9,542 nucleotides of DNA, taken from positions 1-9,542 of the forward strand of contig DOWG01000077.1 in NCBI GenBank assembly GCA_003519685.1. Direction: 5' to 3'. This document shows positions 6,821 through 9,542 of the stretch, piece after piece. Below the pieces are notes generated by a model. It ran no database searches and was not told the origin of the DNA. It saw only the letters and a list, made by a program, of their open reading frames with translations. The DNA is from Lachnospiraceae bacterium. Lineage in GTDB: Bacteria; Bacillota; Clostridia; Lachnospirales; Lachnospiraceae. Position numbers and translations under genes: made by a program. How positions within the stretch are numbered: position 1 is the first letter of the stretch; every line of letters starts with the position of its first letter.

Positions 6821-6928
6821 ATGAGTAACGAAGATATCAAGGCTTACATAATCAACCTAATCAAAGGCATAGACGATTATGATATACTTGTTAAGATATA
6901 TACTTTCGTCAAAACAATCATTCATTAA
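6821..6928 (+). CDS. 35-aa SOS-controlled small protein, possible antirepressor
   Basis: ATG at 6821 with a GGGGGA ribosome site (6810-6815 region), 35 codons, TAA, then directly a terminator. The protein is two short helices, SNEDIKAYIINLIKGI and ILVKIYTFVKTII, joined by an acidic DDYD turn. Similar tiny two-helix ORFs are frequent in clostridial phages, but I know no assigned function. It is a complete single-gene unit: SOS promoter with two LexA boxes, ribosome site, ORF, terminator. It points against the repressor and integrase side. As the nearby repressor has no self-cleavage domain, the product is a candidate for the signal that inactivates it upon DNA damage, as LexA-controlled antirepressors do in Salmonella Gifsy prophages. 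That role is inference; it could also be a toxin or excision helper. Confidence 0.7.
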   Translation: MSNEDIKAYIINLIKGIDDYDILVKIYTFVKTIIH

Positions 6929-6968
6929 TTTGAGAAGAAGAGTAGAAATAAATACTACTCTTCTTTTT
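6923..6968 (+). repeat. Direct repeat, left of hicAB
   Basis: CATTAATTTGAGAAG (6923-6937) followed after a 3-nt insertion by AGTAGAA and the terminator right arm. It matches 7503-7540 with 15 identical bases at the start and the same hairpin. The pair encloses the HicAB genes. Confidence 0.65.
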
Positions 6969-6969
6969 T
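6934..6969 (+). terminator. Intrinsic terminator of the 35-codon ORF
   Basis: AGAAGAGTAG (6936-6945) and CTACTCTTCT (6955-6964) form a 10-bp stem with a 9-nt loop, followed by five more T. It begins 8 bp after the TAA. No U-tract follows in the other direction, so it is one-way. Confidence 0.8.
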
Positions 6970-7024
6970 GGATGCAGCTCTATTTCAACATAATCACAAT
7001 GCTTCATTCGCAATCTCGTTACTT

Positions 7025-7234
7025 TTATGCATATGTCATTCTACCCTTAGGAACTGGGATAGGGCGGCCGAGTTCTTTTGCTGTTTCGATCCATTCGCTT
7101 ATAATAATTTCCACATTTTCAAGAGCTTCCCTTGTTGTTTTTCCGTCTGCCATGCATCCTGCCAATTCAGGTACTTCAGCTATAAAAGCGTTATCTACTT
7201 GACTCCAATAAATAATTATTTCGTATTTATGCAT
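7025..7234 (-). CDS. hicB: HicB-family antitoxin
   Basis: A 69-aa HicB antitoxin: YEIIIYWSQVDNAFIAEVPELAGCMADGKTTREALENV holds the pseudo-RNase H-like fold with the typical AEVPELAGC...G.T..EA pattern (19-39), and GRPIPVPKG (56-64) is the usual end. It is the short form without a DNA-binding C-terminal domain, so it may not repress the operon by itself. It binds and blocks HicA. Start ATG 7234 lies 8 nt after AGGAGG (7243-7248), and the gene overlaps the hicA end by 8 bp, so translation is coupled. Order hicA then hicB is the common one. As prophage cargo it would stabilise the element by killing cells that lose it. Confidence 0.93.
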   Translation of the reverse strand: MHKYEIIIYWSQVDNAFIAEVPELAGCMADGKTTREALENVEIIISEWIETAKELGRPIPVPKGRMTYA

Positions 7235-7487
7235 TCTTATTGCCTCCTATCTTATATTTTAGCACGATATTTCTTACTTGCTTCACTTGATACGGCTTTG
7301 CCTTATTTCCATTTGGCTGTATATTTAAAATTTCTTCTATCCCTTCTTTAGAGTATATGAAGTGATCTCCCTTTATTCGCTCATTAAATCCCAGAGACAA
7401 GATAAATTTTCTAAAATCATTAAAAGATATGTTTTTATCGTTTTGCCCGGACATAATGCTGCGAAAAAATTTATCATATGTACCCAT
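7227..7487 (-). CDS. hicA: HicA-family mRNA interferase toxin
   Basis: An 86-aa HicA toxin with double-stranded RNA-binding-like fold. Signatures are ISFNDFRKFILSLGF (20-34), GDHFIYSK (40-47) with the catalytic His42, and NIQPNGNKAKPYQVKQVRNIV (from 55). These proteins cut mRNA and stop growth until HicB neutralises them. Start: ATG at 7487, 5 nt after AGGAGG (7493-7498); an in-frame ATG at 7505 has no ribosome site and lies in the flanking repeat. No clear promoter is visible directly upstream, and the repressor gene ends only 42 bp before it with a hairpin that lacks a U-tract in this direction, so co-transcription with the repressor is likely. All key residues are present, so the toxin should be active. 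Confidence 0.92.
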   Translation of the reverse strand: MGTYDKFFRSIMSGQNDKNISFNDFRKFILSLGFNERIKGDHFIYSKEGIEEILNIQPNGNKAKPYQVKQVRNIVLKYKIGGNKNA

Positions 7488-7502
7488 ACAGGCCTCCTGC
7501 GC

Positions 7503-7547
7503 CATTAATTTGAGAAGAGTAGAACAATATTACTCTTCTTTATTTAT
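7503..7547 (+). repeat. Direct repeat, right of hicAB
   Basis: Copy of 6923-6968: CATTAATTTGAGAAG at 7503-7517, AGTAGAA, then the hairpin. It includes the 3' end of the repressor gene. The 580-bp interval between copies holds exactly hicA and hicB. Confidence 0.65.
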
Positions 7548-7550
7548 GTT
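7513..7550 (+). terminator. Terminator-like hairpin at the repressor 3' end
   Basis: AGAAGAGTA (7513-7521) and TACTCTTCT (7531-7539) form a 9-bp stem with 9-nt loop, followed on the plus strand by a T-rich stretch (TTATTTATGTTTT). No plus-strand gene lies just before it. It looks like the duplicate of the terminator at 6934-6969 and may protect the repressor gene from antisense transcripts. Confidence 0.5.
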
Positions 7551-7910
7551 TTGGATAATATTATGGATGAATTCCTTAAGATGTTTCTTACCTTCCGGAT
7601 TAAGCTTCCAGTACTCAATGATTATCTGACGGATAATCTCATCGTCAGGATCCTTTGATATCTCCGCAGCAGCCTTTATGTATTCGTCCTCTGGAGGAAG
7701 GGTTAGAAACATATCTCCTTCACCAGTTCGGAGCCAGTGCTCATTGACGTTGAATTCGGAAGATATATCGGATAAAACTCTATCGGTAATATTTATTCTG
7801 CCAATCTCTATATTTGCAACATTTGACCTTGAAATTCCTATTCGATTTCCAAACTCATCTTGACTCATTTTAAATATTTCTTTTCTTAGATACTTAATTC
7901 TTTCGTTCAA
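7530..7910 (-). CDS. XRE-family phage repressor (cI-like, no peptidase domain)
   Basis: A 126-aa repressor. Residues 1-65 are an XRE helix-turn-helix domain: MSQDEFGNRIGISRSNVANIEIGR (15-38) and VNEHWLRTGEGDMF (55-68), a linker typical of phage repressors. The remaining helix-rich tail (73-126) shows no S24 Ala-Gly cleavage site or Ser-Lys pair, so RecA-driven self-cleavage is not expected. Start: TTG at 7910, 8 nt after AGGTGG (7919-7924), giving NERIKYLRK as in relatives; three GTG codons (7914-7922) are alternatives but lie within the ribosome site. It is read from a consensus promoter whose -35 lies in a palindrome, and diverges from the antirepressor, so it should keep the lysogenic state and regulate itself. 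hicAB lies directly downstream. Confidence 0.9.
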   Translation of the reverse strand: MNERIKYLRKEIFKMSQDEFGNRIGISRSNVANIEIGRINITDRVLSDISSEFNVNEHWLRTGEGDMFLTLPPEDEYIKAAAEISKDPDDEIIRQIIIEYWKLNPEGKKHLKEFIHNIIQNINKEE

Positions 7911-7945
7911 ATGCACCACCACCTTTCTTTTTGTCCTATATCTAA

Positions 7946-7973
7946 ATTATATCGGATAGTTAGTGTTTGTCAA
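7946..7973 (-). promoter_or_regulatory. Repressor promoter
   Basis: Perfect hexamers on the minus strand: TTGACA (7968-7973) and TATAAT (7946-7951), 16-bp spacer. The -35 lies inside the operator palindrome at 7963-7977, so bound repressor would shut off its own gene. Confidence 0.8.
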
Positions 7974-7977
7974 GCAC
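7963..7977. promoter_or_regulatory. Operator for the phage repressor (O1)
   Basis: GTGTTTG-T-CAAGCAC is a 15-bp near-palindrome (6 of 7 arm positions pair). The half-site CAAGCAC recurs at 8011-8017 and, inverted as GTGCTT, at 8036-8041, i.e. on both sides of the early promoter. Confidence 0.6.
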
Positions 7978-8006
7978 AAAAAATAAAATAAAGATGTAAA
8001 AAAGTA

Positions 8007-8035
8007 TTGACAAGCACATAAATAGCGCATATAAT
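8007..8035 (+). promoter_or_regulatory. Early rightward promoter (antirepressor operon)
   Basis: TTGACA (8007-8012), 17-bp spacer, TATAAT (8030-8035): perfect consensus and optimal spacing, 30 bp before the antirepressor ribosome site. It faces away from the repressor promoter. Confidence 0.85.
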
Positions 8036-8050
8036 GTGCTTAGGACACAT
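8012..8050. promoter_or_regulatory. Operator sites over the early promoter
   Basis: AAGCACAT (8012-8019) and ATGTGCTT (8034-8041) are perfect inverted arms that frame the -35/-10 region. A second overlapping pair, ATGTG (8034-8038) and CACAT (8046-8050), covers the start point. Repressor binding here would block the early operon. Half-sites match O1 at 7971-7977. Confidence 0.55.
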
Positions 8051-8065
8051 GAAAGGAGGAAATCA

Positions 8066-8689
8066 ATGAACATAAGAATTGAAACCTGGGCAGGACATAA
8101 AATCCGGTTTGTAGAAAAAGATGGAGAATGGTGGGCGGTTCTTGCTGATATAGCGGCGGCACTTGATTTAACTGCTAAAAGGATAAACGAAAGACTTCCA
8201 AAGGATGTCGTTTCAAACGCCCCCCTCTCCACTGCAGGCGGTCAGCAGATGATGCTTATTGTAAATGAATATGGAATTTATGAGGCTGTTTTCGAGAGCC
8301 GGAAGAAAGAAGCTAAAGAGTTTAAACGTTGGGTTTATGAAATGCTAAAAACTCTTCGTCAATTATCCGGTCTTGAAGGCTTTCAGGTGTTCCGGATGCT
8401 GGACAAGGACCATCAGAAAGAAGCTATGGCTAAGCTTAATACCGCATTGAGAAAGCCGGTAAAAGTAGATTTTATCAAGGCGAACACCATAGCAAATAAA
8501 GCCGTGTCAAATAAGTACGGTTATCCCAAAATGGTGAAAAAGGAAGCTATGTCGCCTGAAATGCTGGTGGATAGGCAACCGATTTTAGAGGATACGGTTA
8601 ATCTTATGGGTTTGGCTGATAAGTATGGGCTTGATATTTCGGTTAGTAAAGCCATTTACAACGGCTTAGCTCAAACAAAAGTAGGATAG
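8066..8689 (+). CDS. Phage antirepressor with Bro-N domain
   Basis: A 207-aa antirepressor. The Bro-N domain fills residues 1-100: IRFVEKDGEWWAVLADIAAALDL (13-35) and NEYGIYEAVFESRKKEAKEFKRWVYEMLKTLR (67-98), the hallmark of this family. The C-terminal domain (130-205, KVDFIKANTIANKAVSNKYGYPKM, VNLMGLADKYGLDISVSKAIY) is of the type found behind Bro-N in Firmicutes phages and probably binds DNA or the repressor. Start ATG 8066 follows AAAGGAGGA (8052-8060); an in-frame ATG at 8036 falls within the -10 and operator and must be rejected. It is the first gene of the early operon and would promote lytic growth. Its last codons and the next ribosome site form the left copy of a 26-bp direct repeat. 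Confidence 0.92.
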   Translation: MNIRIETWAGHKIRFVEKDGEWWAVLADIAAALDLTAKRINERLPKDVVSNAPLSTAGGQQMMLIVNEYGIYEAVFESRKKEAKEFKRWVYEMLKTLRQLSGLEGFQVFRMLDKDHQKEAMAKLNTALRKPVKVDFIKANTIANKAVSNKYGYPKMVKKEAMSPEMLVDRQPILEDTVNLMGLADKYGLDISVSKAIYNGLAQTKVG

Positions 8690-8697
8690 GAGGTGAA
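8672..8697 (+). repeat. 26-bp direct repeat, left copy
   Basis: From CAAACAAAAGTAGG (8672) to GGAGGTGAA (8697), identical to 9229-9254. It holds the last six codons (QTKVG and TAG in frame) of the antirepressor and the ribosome site of the 51-aa ORF. Confidence 0.9.
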
Positions 8698-8702
8698 GAG
8701 AG

Positions 8703-8858
8703 ATGGAGATACCCGAGTTATCAATCAAAATTAATACAGAGGAAGCTACCAAAAAGCTGAGCCGGATAATTGAGCTTTTGAAGGAAGTGGACGCATTATC
8801 CGACTCAGTATCGGAAAAGCTTAGAAATTTAACTGCGACTGGATGTAATCATCAGTAG
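8703..8858 (+). CDS. 51-aa phage early protein, unknown function
   Basis: ATG at 8703, 6 nt after a perfect AGGAGGTGA (8688-8696), 51 codons, TAG. The product starts MEIPELSIKINTEEATKKL and is one long helix with heptad-like leucines (LSRIIELLKEVDALSDSVSEKL), so a short coiled coil. Small proteins starting this way are frequent behind the repressor/antirepressor genes of clostridial phages; none has a known role to me. It lies within the segment enclosed by the 26-bp repeats and its last 38 bp overlap tail-to-tail with the opposite-strand gene. Confidence 0.75.
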   Translation: MEIPELSIKINTEEATKKLSRIIELLKEVDALSDSVSEKLRNLTATGCNHQ

Positions 8859-9150
8859 CGGTTTCAAGTATTTCATCCCACGATGAAAAATCCGTATGGG
8901 TCAAAACATACTCGTCAAACACATCATCTGGGATTGCTTCAAAGTCAGCCTTCGATTTGACATTAAAATTGCCGACTTTTAAGAAATCCTCAAATGTAGT
9001 TACCCGGATATGTGCCATCATGAACTCACGACTGAACAGGGCATTTAAATCAACTTCCGAATTGCCCAGCGAATTCATTTTATCAAACATGGTATCAAGT
9101 TCTTTAGTGAATTTATGAATTTCGGTTTTGTTATGTTGATAGTTATTCAT
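8821..9150 (-). CDS. Acidic 109-aa protein on the opposite strand (moron candidate)
   Basis: ATG at 9150, 10 nt after AAAGGAG (9161-9167), 109 codons. The frame extends upstream but without a ribosome site, and the hydrophobic extension overlaps other genes. The protein is strongly acidic (I count 21 D/E against 9 K/R), mostly helical, with motifs FTKELDTMFDKMNSL (14-28), FEDFLKVGNFNVKSKADFEAIPDD (53-76) and SSWDEILETATDDYI (89-103). No known domain, signal peptide or membrane segment. Against the direction of the early operon, with its own TATAAT promoter and within a repeat-bounded insertion, it has all marks of a moron, a gene expressed in the lysogen. Small acidic phage proteins are sometimes anti-defence factors; here that is speculation. 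Confidence 0.75.
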   Translation of the reverse strand: MNNYQHNKTEIHKFTKELDTMFDKMNSLGNSEVDLNALFSREFMMAHIRVTTFEDFLKVGNFNVKSKADFEAIPDDVFDEYVLTHTDFSSWDEILETATDDYIQSQLNF

Positions 9151-9199
9151 GGGCTTTTTTCTCCTTTCTTTTGTATTCCGTCCGGTACACGGTAAATCC

Positions 9200-9228
9200 A
9201 TTATAAGGAAGAAAAGAAGAAAGCGCAA
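9200..9228 (-). promoter_or_regulatory. Promoter of the acidic opposite-strand gene
   Basis: TATAAT (9200-9205) with TTGCGC (9223-9228) at 17 bp on the minus strand. The -10 is perfect, the -35 weak. It lies directly inside the right copy border of the 26-bp repeat, so the gene came with its own promoter. Confidence 0.55.
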
Positions 9229-9254
9229 CAAACAAAAGTAGGATAGGAGGTGAA
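9229..9254 (+). repeat. 26-bp direct repeat, right copy
   Basis: Identical to 8672-8697. Here the QTKVG-TAG codons (9229-9246) form the tail of no complete gene: they are a remnant of an antirepressor 3' end. The ribosome site serves the 52-aa ORF. Spacing between copies is 557 bp. Confidence 0.9.
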
Positions 9255-9259
9255 AGAGC

Positions 9260-9418
9260 ATGACAAAATATACACATTTGACAGAAGAGGATATAGCAGA
9301 GGCACAGGATATTAAAGACATCCTGAATACCTTGGATATGAATGCCAAGCAGCTGGTGCTTGTATATGCCAGGGGACTAAGTGATATGCAGAAAGTTACT
9401 GAAAAGCAAACAGCCTAG
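9260..9418 (+). CDS. 52-aa phage early protein, unknown function
   Basis: ATG at 9260, 6 nt after AGGAGGTGA (9245-9253), 52 codons, TAG. Sequence MTKYTHLTEEDIAEAQDI at the start, then KQLVLVYARGLSDMQ; predicted helical and soluble. Tiny proteins with a LVLVYARGLSD-like end are common in early regions of Firmicutes phages; I know no function. Before the cassette insertion it was probably the gene directly behind the antirepressor, since it uses the same ribosome-site sequence. Confidence 0.75.
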   Translation: MTKYTHLTEEDIAEAQDIKDILNTLDMNAKQLVLVYARGLSDMQKVTEKQTA

Positions 9419-9433
9419 CCTGTGAGGGCTAGG
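9414..9433 (+). other. Hairpin over the stop of the 52-aa ORF
   Basis: CCTAGCC (9414-9420) and GGCTAGG (9427-9433) form a 7-bp stem with a 6-nt loop. No T-run follows, so at most a weak terminator or an mRNA-stabilising end. Confidence 0.4.
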
Positions 9434-9495
9434 TTACTGGCAACAAGTACAACCAGAGCTACATAACTTATATCAAAGCGTAATGAGGTGATTTA

Positions 9496-9542
9496 ATGGC
9501 AGTAGTAAAGACAATGAATATTGATGGTGCAATTGTCAACGT
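9496..9542 (+). CDS. Start of a further early gene (cut by window end)
   Basis: ATG at 9496 with GAGGTGA (9485-9491) upstream; 15 codons, starting MAVVKTMNIDGAIVNV, are open to the window end. The frame continues the early operon, 77 bp after the previous stop. Too short for identification. Confidence 0.6.
   Translation, partial: MAVVKTMNIDGAIVN

Larger units (their letters stand above)
3615..9542. mobile_element. Left part of a serine-integrase prophage (runs past the window)
   Basis: The host GH18 reading frame breaks at about 3615. From there the window shows, in order, recombinase, lysogenic cargo, repressor, divergent early promoter, antirepressor and small early genes, the classic left end of a temperate phage or related element. 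No replication or structural genes are reached, so a complete phage cannot be told from a defective or satellite element. The right attachment site and the 3' part of the host gene must lie beyond 9542. Confidence 0.9.

Noticed and set aside
6968..7351. Plus-strand frames across hicAB (also 6879-7202)
   Set aside because: Cys/Phe-rich translations antisense to the clear hicA and hicB genes; no ribosome sites.
7488..7505. HicA start at ATG 7505
   Set aside because: No ribosome site and within the flanking repeat; ATG 7487 follows AGGAGG.
6923..7547. CRISPR array
   Set aside because: Only two repeat copies 580 bp apart with genes between; no array-like regular repeats anywhere in the window.
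8036..8065. N-terminal extension of the antirepressor from ATG 8036
   Set aside because: The ATG lies directly at the -10 and in the operator, before the transcript can start; ATG 8066 has a strong ribosome site.
7960..8232. Minus-strand frame of 90 residues
   Set aside because: Lies antisense across the divergent promoters and the antirepressor start, with no ribosome site; a shadow frame.
9151..9348. 66-residue extension of the acidic opposite-strand protein
   Set aside because: No ribosome site at 9348, and it runs antisense through the repeat and the 52-aa gene; ATG 9150 has AAAGGAG.

Overview
Composition (low GC, strong AGGAGG-type ribosome binding sites, TTGACA/TATAAT promoters), a spore-type LysM-GH18 gene and a PadR/SEDS operon point to a spore-forming Clostridia bacterium, probably Lachnospiraceae. 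This is inferred from gene families; no rRNA or tRNA is present to confirm it. The window holds two regions: host chromosome (1 to about 3614) and the left end of an integrated phage or phage-like element (about 3615 to beyond 9542).  Chromosome: on the minus strand lie a flavin reductase-like FMN protein (29-541), a SEDS (FtsW/RodA/SpoVE) membrane protein with a cytoplasmic permease-prefix domain (724-2100), and its PadR-family regulator (2084-2431). PadR and SEDS overlap and form one operon, driven by a perfect consensus promoter that has an 8-bp palindrome at its start point. The 5' leaders of flavin reductase and of padR share an unusual structured sequence: two interleaved stems in H-type pseudoknot order, ending just before the ribosome binding site, with paired base changes between the copies. 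On the plus strand, a LysM-LysM-GH18 gene (SleL/YaaH-like spore cortex N-acetylglucosaminidase) is cut off right after its MTYEWGYT motif.  Prophage: the cut in the GH18 gene is the left attachment site. A large serine recombinase (3642-5228) ends only 24 bp from it. Next come a DUF4041 + GIY-YIG membrane nuclease of the SNIPE phage-defence type (5302-6651), a 35-codon ORF whose promoter carries two exact matches to the Gram-positive LexA box (6821-6928), a HicAB toxin-antitoxin pair (7025-7487) bounded by terminator-like direct repeats, a short cI-like repressor without a peptidase domain (7530-7910), a divergent promoter/operator region with two perfect-consensus promoters (7946-8050), and a Bro-N antirepressor (8066-8689) that opens the rightward early operon. 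Behind it, a 557-bp segment between 26-bp perfect direct repeats carries a 51-aa ORF and an opposite-strand acidic 109-aa gene with its own promoter (a moron-like cassette). A 52-aa ORF and the start of another gene follow.  How the parts may work together: the repressor cannot be self-cleaved in the usual S24 way, so the LexA-controlled small ORF next to the immunity region is a good candidate for the SOS induction signal. SNIPE-like nuclease and HicAB would be lysogenic cargo that excludes other phages and stabilises the element. Excision would restore an intact GH18 gene, so the prophage may act as a switch on a sporulation/germination enzyme.
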